Part shown: positions 53,032 to 61,846 of the stretch, piece after piece
How the letters are laid out: each line of letters opens with the position of its first letter
How positions within the stretch are numbered: position 1 is the first letter of the stretch
Program-made: the position numbers and the translations under genes
Source of the DNA: an uncultured Clostridia bacterium
Lineage (GTDB): Bacteria > Bacillota > Clostridia > Christensenellales > UBA1242
Length of the DNA stretch: 64,000 nucleotides
NCBI GenBank assembly: GCA_934757825.1
Contig: CAKVLP010000001.1
Coordinates: 186,001 to 250,000 of the forward strand
Direction of reading: 5' to 3'
The notes under the pieces: generated by a model
Database searches by the model: none
Seen by the model: the letters and a program-made list of their open reading frames with translations, nothing else
Told to the model about the DNA's origin: nothing

Positions 53032-55305
53032 TTATACTGGAAATACTCTAACCGCCAAAACTGTCATATCGTCCTTTATTCTGCCGTCATTTAAGTCCAC
53101 CGCGCGGTCAAGTATTTCTTCGGAAATTGTCTGCGGATTAGTAGAATTTATATTATACACAAATTCTTGCAAATCCTCTTTTGTGTCAAAAGCATCACTT
53201 ATTCCGTCAGAAAGTAGTATGATAATGTCAAAAGGTTGGATTGTTCGTTTTGTAATATGTGGTTTCATTTCCTCTAATACGCCTATTGGAAGCCCACTAC
53301 TTTCTATGACATCTGTCTTATTTGCATTTTTTACAAAGCCATATGTTGCACCAAGTTTTATAAAATCACAAAGATTATTATTGAAATCCAGCACACACAA
53401 ATCAACCGAAGAAAAGTTTTCCTCGTTGTTAAGGCTAAGCAGTCTATTGATGCTACTAAGGATTGTATCGTTTTCAAAACCCGCTTTGTAAAAGTTTTCA
53501 ATAAGCGTAATTGAAAGGTTGGAAATTCGTTGTGCTTTTTCTCCGCTTCCCACTCCGTCACACAATGCCACCATATATCTGCCGTTATCGAGTTTTACTA
53601 CACTATGCGCGTCGCCGTTTTTAAGCACGCCATTTTTGCTTATCGAACTACACCCAAACACTATGTCAAAGTTTCCTTTGTTTTTAAGGTTGACAACAAT
53701 AGAATTTGGGATTTGATTTGCATCGGTGTTTGATATCATCATTTTAACACCACACACTTTTGACACAACCTTTTCCAAAATCGCCTCGTTTACAACTCCC
53801 GGTCGCAAAACAAGCGACACGCTCTTGGACGACATATGTTCCTCGTAGACAATTGCTTCGTAGCACACAATGCCACGATAACTAAGTTCTTCAACCAGCC
53901 GTTTTTCCTTTTCGACATCAAAAGTTATATTGAGCCTAACCTCATTGGAAAGTTTGTTAAGCATTTCCTTAACGCCTAACAATTGGTCGGCTATCAAAAT
54001 TCGGCTTGCGTCCATATTGTCCACTAACTGTGTGTAATTTCTATAACTTTTCAACATTTGATTGAGCGTGTTAATCATAAAGTTGACCCGACCGCATTTG
54101 GAAGTGACATATTGCGGAACATCAAGCAAATTTACTCGTCCCCGCTCCAATCCGCCGTCAATCAGCATAGAAAACACATCTCTAATATTGCTATTTCTAC
54201 TACAATTATGTTTTTCCGGACAATTACCACAAACCTTACTAAGCAGTTCGTCGGTCAATACTTCTCGACTTTCGCTTTGTGGCAAAACCCCCTTTATCAT
54301 TCCGCGATAAACAACGTTCATTTCGTCAAAAACCTGCGCTAGTTCGTTCATTCGCTTGCATATCCCGCTTTTAGTGCGATTAACAAGGCTCCTTATGGCG
54401 AGATTTTCGCGTTTTGCACCAATAAGGTCTTTAATTTTTAAAAACACACGTTTTGGCGTAAACAGGAATATTAGCCCGGCACCACCCACTGAGAGCAAAC
54501 TAAACCAAGTAAAGTGAGGATATGCCTTGAAGTACACTCCCATTAAAATTTCTGTAAGTACAACCGCCACAATACTGAATATTTTGTAATTGGTTTTGAA
54601 TGCAAGTGCGGACAAGGAATAACCCACAAACACCGCGACGTACAAAATGTTAAGGCTATTAAGCGCGCATCCTAGCCCGAGCAAACTCGCTATCAAAAAT
54701 GTGTTTTGCGGAGCGACCATAGAGCAAAGAAGGATAAAATACACACCCACAAATTTTGAAAATTCGAAAAAGTAAATGTTTATATTCGCTAGTCCCATTC
54801 CGAGCACAACAAGCATAAGCGAGCCACAAATTTTCTCGTCCAAGTTTAGTGTCAAATTAAAATCGCGTGCCACAGCGCCGAAGAAACAAATAGCAACGTA
54901 TGTAAATATTAGTCCTAGCACCACAGCAAAAGTAAGCATCAGGTTTTGCCTAGCAACCCCAATATTTAGGTAACAAAAACTCACCATTGATAGTAGATAA
55001 GGGATAATTATTGTATAGTGATTTGGTTTTTTCTTAAACTTTTTTGCAACCAGCCAAGAAAGTATTACTACGCCAAAAACATTTAGTGATATGTAAAGCG
55101 AGTTTAGCCCAAATCCAGCAAAAGTGTTGCCCACCACAAAGCAAATGGCGTGAAGAGGTGTATGTCGCAAAAAGTACAGCAACGCAATCATCACCGATAT
55201 GCCAAATGGAGCCAGTCCAAGCCCGCAAGTCGCCCGAGCCAAAACAAAAAACACCAGCACTTCTGCCACGAGTTTTGATACTTTAACCACCCTATTTTTC
55301 CACAT
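53032..55305 (-). CDS. spoIIE: Stage II sporulation protein E (membrane serine phosphatase)
   Basis: The 757-residue protein has about ten membrane helices in residues 1-290, a central regulatory region with a Cys-rich CGNCPEKHNCS near 365, and a C-terminal PP2C phosphatase domain (about 545-757). The phosphatase carries ALCDGVGSGEKA near 595 and LLSDGISDAFD near 705 for metal binding. SpoIIE dephosphorylates the anti-sigma factor antagonist SpoIIAA to activate sigma F in the forespore and also acts at the polar septum. The upstream region has TGTCGATA-like sequence near 55320 that resembles half of a Spo0A box, weakly. It is divergent from yabP. Confidence 0.95.
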   Translation of the reverse strand: MWKNRVVKVSKLVAEVLVFFVLARATCGLGLAPFGISVMIALLYFLRHTPLHAICFVVGNTFAGFGLNSLYISLNVFGVVILSWLVAKKFKKKPNHYTIIIPYLLSMVSFCYLNIGVARQNLMLTFAVVLGLIFTYVAICFFGAVARDFNLTLNLDEKICGSLMLVVLGMGLANINIYFFEFSKFVGVYFILLCSMVAPQNTFLIASLLGLGCALNSLNILYVAVFVGYSLSALAFKTNYKIFSIVAVVLTEILMGVYFKAYPHFTWFSLLSVGGAGLIFLFTPKRVFLKIKDLIGAKRENLAIRSLVNRTKSGICKRMNELAQVFDEMNVVYRGMIKGVLPQSESREVLTDELLSKVCGNCPEKHNCSRNSNIRDVFSMLIDGGLERGRVNLLDVPQYVTSKCGRVNFMINTLNQMLKSYRNYTQLVDNMDASRILIADQLLGVKEMLNKLSNEVRLNITFDVEKEKRLVEELSYRGIVCYEAIVYEEHMSSKSVSLVLRPGVVNEAILEKVVSKVCGVKMMISNTDANQIPNSIVVNLKNKGNFDIVFGCSSISKNGVLKNGDAHSVVKLDNGRYMVALCDGVGSGEKAQRISNLSITLIENFYKAGFENDTILSSINRLLSLNNEENFSSVDLCVLDFNNNLCDFIKLGATYGFVKNANKTDVIESSGLPIGVLEEMKPHITKRTIQPFDIIILLSDGISDAFDTKEDLQEFVYNINSTNPQTISEEILDRAVDLNDGRIKDDMTVLAVRVFPV

Positions 55306-55478
55306 AATCTTTTCTCCTATGTCGATAGTTTAGAACACATAAGAAAATCGGACAATTGATTATTAAAACTTATTTTGTAGATAATGTGCTAAATTTGTAG
55401 ATTTAAAAAAAATGATATAATTTTTCGATTTTATTTATCATATACATGTTTTACAATAACAAGGAGAAATCAAAACAA

Positions 55479-55754
55479 ATGGAAAATGTTACAATAAAAC
55501 AGACGGAAGTCGTTAACAACAAAATCACGCTTGACAACCGTAATAAACTCGCAATAACTGGCGTTAGCAAAATGGTGAGTAGCAACGAGACCCTACTTGT
55601 AATGCAAGTAAAATCTACAAAGTTGACCGTATCTGGCAAAGCAATTAAAATCGAAAAACTTGACATCGAAAACGGTTTGCTAGAAGCGAGCGGAGAGTTT
55701 GACAGCATTAAGTACAACGACAACGGGGGCATTTTTAAAAGGATATTCAAATGA
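55479..55754 (+). CDS. yabP: Sporulation protein YabP
   Basis: The 91-residue YabP/YqfC family protein has the core ITLDNRNKLAITGVSKMVSSNETLLVM and a C-terminal KLDIENGLLEASGEFDSIKY. YabP is needed for late sporulation in Bacillus. I prefer ATG 55479, behind AAGGAG at a spacing of 12 nt, because family similarity starts there; an upstream ATG at 55446 has no ribosome binding site. The stop overlaps yabQ by 4 nt. Confidence 0.92.
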   Translation: MENVTIKQTEVVNNKITLDNRNKLAITGVSKMVSSNETLLVMQVKSTKLTVSGKAIKIEKLDIENGLLEASGEFDSIKYNDNGGIFKRIFK

Positions 55755-56089
55755 TTTTCAATTATATTTTAGGCGGGCTACTTTGCGGAGCGGTTTACGG
55801 AATTTTAAAGGGAATAGTATATGTTTTCAAAAAACACTTTATCGCCCAACTTTTAGCCGACTTTATTTTTTCCGCATTTTTGGGGCTGACCTTTATTTTC
55901 ATAACGACAGTTTGTAATTCTGGACAGTTTAGGCTATATCTAGGTGGTGCTTTTGTGCTAAGTTTTTTCTTGGAGCGAAAAACTCTTGGAAAATTATTTG
56001 CCAAACTTGGGCTTATGGTTTATAATTATTTAAGTAATAAGGCGACCGCTTTTAGATCGACCAAAGTGGGGAGAGTGTTGTTTAAATAA
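55751..56089 (+). CDS. yabQ: Spore cortex biosynthesis protein YabQ
   Basis: The 112-residue membrane protein has about three to four helices and the family start MIFNYILGGLLCGAVYGIL. In Bacillus YabQ is needed for spore cortex formation and sits in the outer forespore membrane. It overlaps both yabP and divIC, so it is translationally coupled. Confidence 0.9.
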   Translation: MIFNYILGGLLCGAVYGILKGIVYVFKKHFIAQLLADFIFSAFLGLTFIFITTVCNSGQFRLYLGGAFVLSFFLERKTLGKLFAKLGLMVYNYLSNKATAFRSTKVGRVLFK

Positions 56090-56382
56090 TGAAAAACAGC
56101 AAGCAAACAGTTAAGTTAATAAGCATAATTTCAATCTGCCTAACAGCGATTTTGTTTGTTGTGCTTTTGTTTCAGTTTGCTAAAATCGTGACGCTTAAAA
56201 ACAGGCAAAAGGCACTTCGCTCGACCATTTCGCAAAAACAAACCGAGATTGTCGAATATGACGAACTTCTTGACTACATCGGCTACGAAGACGGCGAATA
56301 CAACCAAGAGTTTTTGGAAAACTACGCCCGCGAAGTTTACGGCTGGGGCAAGCCTGGTAGAAAATATTATACAAGTAAATAA
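56089..56382 (+). CDS. divIC: DivIC/FtsB-type septum protein
   Basis: The 97-residue bitopic protein has a cytoplasmic N-terminus, one membrane helix (residues about 8-33) and an extracellular coiled coil (38-66). The tail YAREVYGWGKPGRKYY corresponds to the conserved YARE-x-Y-x-G-x-P/K-GE end of DivIC. DivIC works with FtsL and DivIB in the divisome. It shares its start base with the yabQ stop. Confidence 0.92.
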   Translation: MKNSKQTVKLISIISICLTAILFVVLLFQFAKIVTLKNRQKALRSTISQKQTEIVEYDELLDYIGYEDGEYNQEFLENYAREVYGWGKPGRKYYTSK

Positions 56383-56444
56383 AAAACACCTTTATCAATC
56401 AAGGTCTTAACTTTATGGCGCCTTGAAAAATAAGGTGTTTTTTT
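56383..56444 (+). terminator. Terminator of yabPQ-divIC
   Basis: A long stem pairs AAAACACCTTTAT with ATAAGGTGTTTT and encloses a second hairpin (TCAAGG / CCTTGA). A T7 tract follows. Confidence 0.8.
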
Positions 56445-56450
56445 AAAACA

Positions 56451-56478
56451 AAAAAGCATCTTTTAGAAGATGTTTTTT
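56451..56478 (-). terminator. Terminator of tRNA-fMet
   Basis: On the minus strand CATCTT / AAGATG is followed by a T-rich run directly downstream of the tRNA. Confidence 0.75.
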
Positions 56479-56484
56479 CTTAAA

Positions 56485-56562
<78 letters not shown>

Positions 56563-56582
56563 ATATTCATTTTACAAAGTAA

Positions 56583-56611
56583 AGTATATTACAAATTTTT
56601 ATATTTGTCAA
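56583..56611 (-). promoter_or_regulatory. Promoter of tRNA-fMet
   Basis: On the minus strand, TTGACA (56606-56611) and TATACT (56583-56588) are spaced by 17 nt. Confidence 0.85.
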
Positions 56612-56749
56612 TAGTTTTTAGTGATTTTACTGCTGTCTTTATTATTATATGCCAAAAAGGCAGATTAAAATTACTCCAACGCACTTATTTTTGCCACCCA
56701 ACATCATCGCAAATATTATCAAATTTTGTAAAGAAATTCTAAAATACCC

Positions 56750-56778
56750 TTGACATAAAATACAAAGTATTGTATTAT
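56750..56778 (+). promoter_or_regulatory. Promoter of the tRNA-Met/tRNA-Glu unit
   Basis: TTGACA (56750-56755) and TATTAT (56773-56778) are spaced by 17 nt; the first tRNA begins 21 nt later. Confidence 0.85.
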
Positions 56779-56798
56779 TACATTGTCTAAAATTTCGT

Positions 56799-56875
56799 GG
56801 CGGCGTAGCTTAGTTGGTTATAGCATTCGGTTCATACCCGAAAGGTCGTAGGTTCGAATCCCACCGCCGCTACCA
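56799..56875 (+). tRNA. tRNA-Met (CAT), elongator
   Basis: The 77-nt gene has the anticodon arm TTCGG-TTCATAC-CCGAA and an encoded CCA. The GGTTCATACCCGAAAGGTC form matches elongator tRNA-Met of Clostridia. tRNA-Ile2 also has a CAT anticodon and cannot be fully excluded. The T-stem has an A-C mismatch (GTAGG against CCCAC). Confidence 0.9.
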
Positions 56876-56891
56876 AATTACATCTGAATAT

Positions 56892-56966
56892 GGTCCCATG
56901 GTCAAGCGGTTAAGACACCACCCTTTCACGGTGGTATCAGGGGTTCGAGTCCCCTTGGGACTACCA
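56892..56966 (+). tRNA. tRNA-Glu (TTC)
   Basis: The 75-nt gene has a GGTCCCA / TGGGACT acceptor, CCACC-CTTTCAC-GGTGG anticodon arm with TTC, GGGG-TTCGAGT-CCCC T-arm and encoded CCA. It follows tRNA-Met by 16 nt and shares its promoter. Confidence 0.95.
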
Positions 56967-57020
56967 ATTATACTATATATTGTATTGTTTTTATGGGTTA
57001 ACATACAATGTAATGTGGTT

Positions 57021-57050
57021 AAGATAGTGCTTTTGCACTATCTTTTTTTA
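57021..57050 (+). terminator. Terminator of the tRNA-Met/tRNA-Glu unit
   Basis: AAGATAGTGC / GCACTATCTT with a TTTT loop, then a T tract. Confidence 0.92.
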
Positions 57051-57105
57051 TTCGTGAGTAGAATTCGAGTAGAATTTTGTTTAAAATCTAAAAGTTAATA
57101 AACCT

Positions 57106-58140
57106 TTAAAAAGAAAATTTAATAATGCTCTTATTAGGTTCTATTTTCTTAAATTCGTAATCGGCTTTGTTTAGGGAATACTCTATCTTTGAGTAGCCCC
57201 TCTCTCCCGTTTCGCTTAGGTAGTTTGGTTTAAAGCCCGCAATTGTTAGGCTTGAATTAACCGCGCTATACGACATCTCAACATTGTCGTTAAAACAAAC
57301 AAGTTTGCTAACGCCCAAATTTTCAAACGCGTAAATGGAAATATACTCAACCACATTTTTAAAGTCAAGGTCGTAGTGCTCGCTGTTGCACAAGATATTA
57401 AGCTTGTGCAATTTTTCGTCGGGCACAATGTTTGCAAACGCCACAATCACCCCGTTATATGAAATACACCAAGTCTTTAGTGCACCAGTGCCTATAAAGT
57501 CGGTCATAATCTTGTTGCGCGCTAGTTTTACATTTTTGTAGTTTGGATTTACTATAAAAAGTGGGTCGCCCACGTATTTTACGCCCTTAAATATGCTCGA
57601 AAGTGTAGCCAAATCCTCATCAACCAAGGGCTCAACAACATACTTTTTCAAGTACTGATATCCGTCGAGTTTTTGTTCTAGATAATCAAAAAACGGCAAA
57701 GTATACGGCTTGTCGTCAACCTCGCCAAACGCAAAAATCACAGGCTTTTCTGGGTCATTTACTTGAAGAGAAGGTTGAAGCGCTTTTAGTATTTTAAAAA
57801 GCGCCAAGTTGTTTTTGACCGACATACTTATGCCCACCATTGTGCGGTTGTTGTAAAAAACGTGGTGTTTTTCTAAGTACTTAGCAAACTGCTCTATCAC
57901 GCTATAATAATTGTCAATCCTAAACATATTGATTTGATAATTGCGGACAATAAACTTGCAATAATCCTCAAAATAACACTGCGCTTCTTCCCTATCAAAG
58001 TAGAAATAATGCGTGTAATCCTTGCCCGAAAAATCGTATTCGTCCTCGGGGAAAATGTCAAAGAAATTGTGCTTAGTGGCACAATAGTTTTTAAGTTCTA
58101 TTTTGGTTTTTTCCAAAGTTTTTTTAATAATTGGTTCCAT
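57106..58140 (-). CDS. Putative GNAT-type acyltransferase
   Basis: The 344-residue protein is only tentatively recognised. Residues about 230-330 resemble an N-acetyltransferase-like fold (VVEYISIYAFENLGVSKLVCF then NSSLTIAGFKPNYLSETGERGYSKIEYSL), where the last strands fit the end of a GNAT domain. The first 200 residues have no known match and are rich in Tyr, Phe and Asp. No membrane segment is seen. No clear ribosome binding site precedes the ATG. Function is unknown. Confidence 0.55.
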   Translation of the reverse strand: MEPIIKKTLEKTKIELKNYCATKHNFFDIFPEDEYDFSGKDYTHYFYFDREEAQCYFEDYCKFIVRNYQINMFRIDNYYSVIEQFAKYLEKHHVFYNNRTMVGISMSVKNNLALFKILKALQPSLQVNDPEKPVIFAFGEVDDKPYTLPFFDYLEQKLDGYQYLKKYVVEPLVDEDLATLSSIFKGVKYVGDPLFIVNPNYKNVKLARNKIMTDFIGTGALKTWCISYNGVIVAFANIVPDEKLHKLNILCNSEHYDLDFKNVVEYISIYAFENLGVSKLVCFNDNVEMSYSAVNSSLTIAGFKPNYLSETGERGYSKIEYSLNKADYEFKKIEPNKSIIKFSF

Positions 58141-58182
58141 ATAATTATATTATCACATTTTTACTTCGCTTGCAACCATAAC

Positions 58183-58887
58183 CTACATAACTTTGTCTGA
58201 GGTTATGCTATACACGCCGTACGACGCAAGTTTTAACGCAGTAGAATAACCCTTAACGCCCCACACAGACACTTGAAGCCCTGCGTCGTGAAACTTCTTA
58301 AACGTGTCTCGGCGCGCAAGTCTCCAATGTAATGAAACCCCAACGCGATTGGACACGCAAAAGTTAAAGTATCTTTTCATAGGGTTGGTCACAAGTAGTT
58401 GAAGGTCTTGTTTAGGAAGAAGTTTTCTAAGCCTACTAAGCACGCTGGTACTAAACGAAATAAGCAAACATTTTTTCAAATATCTATGCCATTTTAGGGT
58501 TTTGATGACCCGCATAATCTGTTTGTCAGAAAAGTCGTATTTAAACTCAATAACGCAGACCTTGTTATATTTTTTGCACAATTTCACATACTTTTTAAAA
58601 GGACAAATATCGGCAGTAATTGTGTTGTCGGAATTTACAAGCGTAAGCCTATTAAGTTCTTCAAAACCAAAATCGTGAATGAGTTTTTTAACACCCATAA
58701 GGCGCTTGCCATTTTTGTCGTGAAAACACACACATTTGCCGTCTTTCGTAAACTGAATGTCGGTTTCGATGCCCCAAACATCGCGTTGAAGGCACGCTTC
58801 TTTAAAGGCTTTATAGGAGTTTTCGACCGCATTATCGCAAAGACCGCGGTGCAAAACAAGTTTGGTTAAATCGCTTATTTTTTCCAT
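58183..58887 (-). CDS. Glycerophosphodiester phosphodiesterase
   Basis: The 234-residue GDPD family enzyme hydrolyses glycerophosphodiesters to glycerol-3-phosphate and an alcohol. It has the N-terminal LVLHRGLCDNAVENSYKAFKEA (His near residue 12, Arg13, Glu near 20), the metal-binding GIETDIQFTKDGKCVCFHDKNGKRL near 37-62 with the E-x-D and HD motifs, and the C-terminal VSVWGVKGYS. The catalytic set is complete. AGGAGG lies 13 nt upstream of ATG 58887, somewhat far; the frame is open further upstream but overlaps the promoter of the divergent gene. Confidence 0.92.
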   Translation of the reverse strand: MEKISDLTKLVLHRGLCDNAVENSYKAFKEACLQRDVWGIETDIQFTKDGKCVCFHDKNGKRLMGVKKLIHDFGFEELNRLTLVNSDNTITADICPFKKYVKLCKKYNKVCVIEFKYDFSDKQIMRVIKTLKWHRYLKKCLLISFSTSVLSRLRKLLPKQDLQLLVTNPMKRYFNFCVSNRVGVSLHWRLARRDTFKKFHDAGLQVSVWGVKGYSTALKLASYGVYSITSDKVM

Positions 58888-58936
58888 ATTTACAAAACTT
58901 CCTCCTATAATTACTTTATTTATATATTGTTTATAT

Positions 58937-58965
58937 TTGACAAAATTAACCCAATATTTTATAAT
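58937..58965 (+). promoter_or_regulatory. Perfect consensus promoter of the gene at 59007
   Basis: TTGACA (58937-58942) and TATAAT (58960-58965) are spaced by 17 nt. Confidence 0.85.
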
Positions 58966-59006
58966 CGTACTGAAAAGTGATATTCTCAACTTCAAAAGGG
59001 ATTTTT

Positions 59007-59726
59007 ATGACACAGGTGAAGCACAAATTGAGATTTTTAATAGCGTCGTTGTTGTTGGCAATAATTGCCGTTGTGTTTTTGCCAGCCACTAGCCACAACG
59101 TTTTTGCCGACACAGAGCCGATTAAACACACCGTGACATTTACCTACAATGGTCAGACCCTTCGCACTATGCAAGTTGAGGACGGCGGTAACATTAAAAA
59201 GAGCGATTTCCCACTTTCCGAGTTGCCAGAAATCGGCGAAAACGATATGTGGGTTTGGATGTACACCTCGGGCGAAAACCTTATTTCCATAAGTTATAGT
59301 GCATTCAATGGCGAGGACGACCGTGTTTTGGTGTCCAACATCACTCAGGACATAAATTTGTACCCTACTGTTTTCAAAAACCCAGACAAAACTCACAAGG
59401 TTATATTCCGCCTACCTGACAAAACCGAAGTAATACTTACAGTTTACAATGGCGAAGATTGCCCAGAACCAGACATTCCACTAGGATTTTGCGAGCGCGC
59501 TAGTTATAGCAGTTCGCTAAAAAACATTCGCGAAGATATGACGATCGACGTTACAATCGACCGCACAATGAAATACATTTTCCTTATTGGTTGTGGCACA
59601 GCACTTCTTGCTAGTATCGTAGTAATTGTAGTTGTTATTTTAAAAGTTGTCAACGCTCCAGAGGACGACGATGACGAAAATGAAGAAGAAATCGTTGATT
59701 CGACCGATTCTTCCAACAACGAATAG
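59007..59726 (+). CDS. Secreted type I membrane protein with acidic cytoplasmic tail
   Basis: The 239-residue protein has a signal peptide (residues 1-34, ending near SHNVFA), an outside beta-rich domain of about 150 residues, a membrane helix (about 189-212) and a very acidic tail with DDDDENEEE. The outside part has HTVTFTYNGQTLRTMQVEDGG and HKVIFRLPDKTEVILTVYNGE, two similar strands spaced about 90 residues apart and like InlB/Flg_new repeat cores. It uses ATG 59007 with AAAGGGA upstream, a perfect promoter and its own terminator. The acidic tail on the inside is unusual for such proteins. Function unknown. Confidence 0.75.
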   Translation: MTQVKHKLRFLIASLLLAIIAVVFLPATSHNVFADTEPIKHTVTFTYNGQTLRTMQVEDGGNIKKSDFPLSELPEIGENDMWVWMYTSGENLISISYSAFNGEDDRVLVSNITQDINLYPTVFKNPDKTHKVIFRLPDKTEVILTVYNGEDCPEPDIPLGFCERASYSSSLKNIREDMTIDVTIDRTMKYIFLIGCGTALLASIVVIVVVILKVVNAPEDDDDENEEEIVDSTDSSNNE

Positions 59727-59770
59727 TTGGTTTTACAAAAATCAAATTATTTGTTCATTTAAGATTAAGT

Positions 59771-59800
59771 AAAAAAACACCAGTAAGTCTGGTGTTTTTT
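59771..59800. terminator. Bidirectional terminator
   Basis: AAACACCAG / CTGGTGTTT with a 5-nt loop has A and T runs on both sides. It lies between the convergent genes at 59007 and 59799. Confidence 0.9.
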
Positions 59801-60212
59801 ATTCGTGATTATCAAAATCTTCAACGTCGGGCAACATCTCGTCCATAGTTTTGACTACAAACTCGCCCTTTTCGTCTCTTAGGATTATTTTAATTTCAGG
59901 CTGAAGATTGTTAAACATTTCTCTACAAATTCCACAAGGCGACAAACATTCAATGTCGTTTGTACGCATATTGTATTTCACGGCGATAACATACTGCATT
60001 TCGCGCTCTCCTGCCATCCACGCATTGCTAAGCGCAACTGGCTCGGCGCACACGCTGTGCCACCAGCCAATGTTAAGACCGTAATATATTTTTCCACTTT
60101 TCGCCATAACAGCCGCCGCAACTTGGCTACGCCCAGTACGCTCGTGCAAGTCTCTATTTTGCTTGGCAAGTTTTACGCAGGTGTCATACATTTTTTTAAA
60201 TGTTTTGTTCAT
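59799..60212 (-). CDS. Cytidine deaminase family protein
   Basis: The 137-residue zinc-dependent deaminase has CAEPVAL at residues 55-61 (Cys55 zinc ligand and catalytic Glu57) and PCGICRE at 92-98 (Cys93, Cys96), the three-Cys form found in Gram-positive cytidine deaminases. RSQVAAAVMAKSGKIYYGLNI lines the substrate pocket. It may deaminate cytidine or deoxycytidine in pyrimidine salvage; blasticidin-type deaminases share the fold. It lies 6 nt before the E2-like gene stop, so both are likely co-transcribed. Confidence 0.9.
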   Translation of the reverse strand: MNKTFKKMYDTCVKLAKQNRDLHERTGRSQVAAAVMAKSGKIYYGLNIGWWHSVCAEPVALSNAWMAGEREMQYVIAVKYNMRTNDIECLSPCGICREMFNNLQPEIKIILRDEKGEFVVKTMDEMLPDVEDFDNHE

Positions 60213-60218
60213 TCGCTA

Positions 60219-61175
60219 TTACGCTGCCTTTGCTTCTTTTTTCTCTTTCTTCTCTTTTTTCTTTTCAAGTTTCAAGGCTTTTTTCTCGGCTTTGGCAATC
60301 TTTTTAAGGCGTTTCTTTCTTTCCTTTTTGCTCTCAACAGGTTCTGTGTCAAGTTCTTCTTCAAGCACTCTTGGGTCTAGCATCCACTTTTTAAACATTC
60401 TAACAGATTTAACCATATAGAAGCCGTCGCAATAACGCTCTTCGGTGGTCATACCCATTTTAAGTACCTTCCCTGGCACAACCTTGTCGTCCTCAACAAC
60501 AGGTTCCATTTTTTCTTTGCCTATGCTATAAAACATTCCAGTTGTTCCGAAGTTGTACAAGTGGTGATGAATGTAATCGCCGTGAATTGATTTAAGGTTT
60601 GTGAAATAAAAACTTGTGTGGAATGGCGACACCTCGATAATCTTTTTAGGCATAATTCCAAAGTGGTCAAGCACACGCAAGAAATTAACAGCAAGTTTTA
60701 CAAGACAATTTGGGATAAATCTAAAAAATCTTGCAGTCTTCTCGGTGCTATTTTTAGTCTCCATTGCAGCCTTAATATTGGCGTCAAGTTTTTCCTTAAC
60801 TTGATAAATATTTTCTCTGCCAGTAAACCTTATTTTCATAGTAGCGTCTGGGCTTTCGTCGTTAAGACCCTTCTTAACCGTAAAGGAAGCGTAAATGCCG
60901 TTCCTTTGATACACTCTGCCCGCAACAGCAAATCTATTTAGGTGCGGACGAGTAGCGTACAACCTAACAGCACCCGCTAGCAAAATATCCATATACGAAA
61001 AGTTAATTCCTTCCTTTTCGCGTTTTTCCCTAATCCACTCATCAAAAGGTTCACAACGAAGTTCAACAAGGTTAAAGTTCATTGCATCGTTTCTTGTCTT
61101 CATCAAAATTGGGACAAGCATTGTTTCAGGGTCAATATCTTTTACTCTAACCCCATCACTTCTAAATCCAAACAT
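60219..61175 (-). CDS. 2-oxoacid dehydrogenase E2-like acyltransferase with Lys-rich tail
   Basis: The 318-residue protein matches the catalytic domain of dihydrolipoamide acyltransferases (chloramphenicol acetyltransferase fold). RPHLNRFAVAGRVYQRN near residues 76-92 and DATMKIRF near 109 are typical, and RYCDGFYMVKSVRMF near 251 lies where the HxxxDG active site is expected, but the His is not seen. It has no lipoyl or E3-binding domain. The last 45 residues are almost entirely Lys, Glu and Ala, a likely flexible or nucleic-acid-binding tail. Substrate unknown. Confidence 0.8.
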   Translation of the reverse strand: MFGFRSDGVRVKDIDPETMLVPILMKTRNDAMNFNLVELRCEPFDEWIREKREKEGINFSYMDILLAGAVRLYATRPHLNRFAVAGRVYQRNGIYASFTVKKGLNDESPDATMKIRFTGRENIYQVKEKLDANIKAAMETKNSTEKTARFFRFIPNCLVKLAVNFLRVLDHFGIMPKKIIEVSPFHTSFYFTNLKSIHGDYIHHHLYNFGTTGMFYSIGKEKMEPVVEDDKVVPGKVLKMGMTTEERYCDGFYMVKSVRMFKKWMLDPRVLEEELDTEPVESKKERKKRLKKIAKAEKKALKLEKKKEKKEKKEAKAA

Positions 61176-61273
61176 AATTTTCTCCTAATCTAAACTAAAC
61201 TTATTATATAAAATTATGACGATTTTGAAAAGAAAAATCGGGCAATTTAGACAACTTTACAAAAAAACAACAC

Positions 61274-61846
61274 CTATTTGGTGTCGTTTTGATTGGATTT
61301 GTTGTTTGCTTCCTCTTCAATCAACTTATTTAGAAGTGTATTGTACTGCTCCTCCGTGATCAGCCCCGACGCTTTTTGCGATTTTAAAAGTTCTATTCGC
61401 TCGCTCAAAATTTCCATACTATCCTTTTTCTCCATCGCAACAACAGGTGCCGAAAACTCTCTTTTTCTTATCCTTGCCGAAATTATCAAGCCAATAATTC
61501 CAGGAATTAGTGACAATATAAACAAGCACTGAAACAAAGCCACATATGTTAGCACCCTAGACATTCCAGGAAGCACAACGTCTCTCTTGGAATATTTCAA
61601 ATAACAATATCCCGCGTAAATATTAAGAAGCGCACCCACTACAAAATCGCCCATTGTTACGGTCAATTGAAAGTTAATTTCTCTCTCAGTCGTTGCTCCC
61701 AAATACTCTTTGATATAATTCATAGTAAAATCCTTTAAGCCTTGCACATTAAACAAAACAAAAAAGAATCCTAGTATCATAATAGCCGACAAAACAAAAC
61801 TAATAACCGCTGTCACAACCAGCCATACTTTTTCTTTTTTACTCAT
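61274..61846 (-). CDS. Membrane protein with C-terminal SHOCT-like motif
   Basis: The 190-residue protein has four hydrophobic helices in residues 8-125 and a cytoplasmic tail whose segment ERIELLKSQKASGLITEEQYNTLLNKLIEE fits the SHOCT short helical oligomerisation motif. It overlaps the similar upstream gene by 8 nt. The pair looks like diverged tandem paralogs. Function unknown. Confidence 0.75.
   Translation of the reverse strand: MSKKEKVWLVVTAVISFVLSAIMILGFFFVLFNVQGLKDFTMNYIKEYLGATTEREINFQLTVTMGDFVVGALLNIYAGYCYLKYSKRDVVLPGMSRVLTYVALFQCLFILSLIPGIIGLIISARIRKREFSAPVVAMEKKDSMEILSERIELLKSQKASGLITEEQYNTLLNKLIEEEANNKSNQNDTK

Noticed and set aside
55306..55445. Spo0A boxes upstream of spoIIE
   Set aside because: Only one TGTCGATA-like half match near 55320; too weak to list as a site.
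56814..57098. Plus-strand ORF of 94 codons
   Set aside because: It runs through tRNA-Met, tRNA-Glu and their terminator and is not coding.
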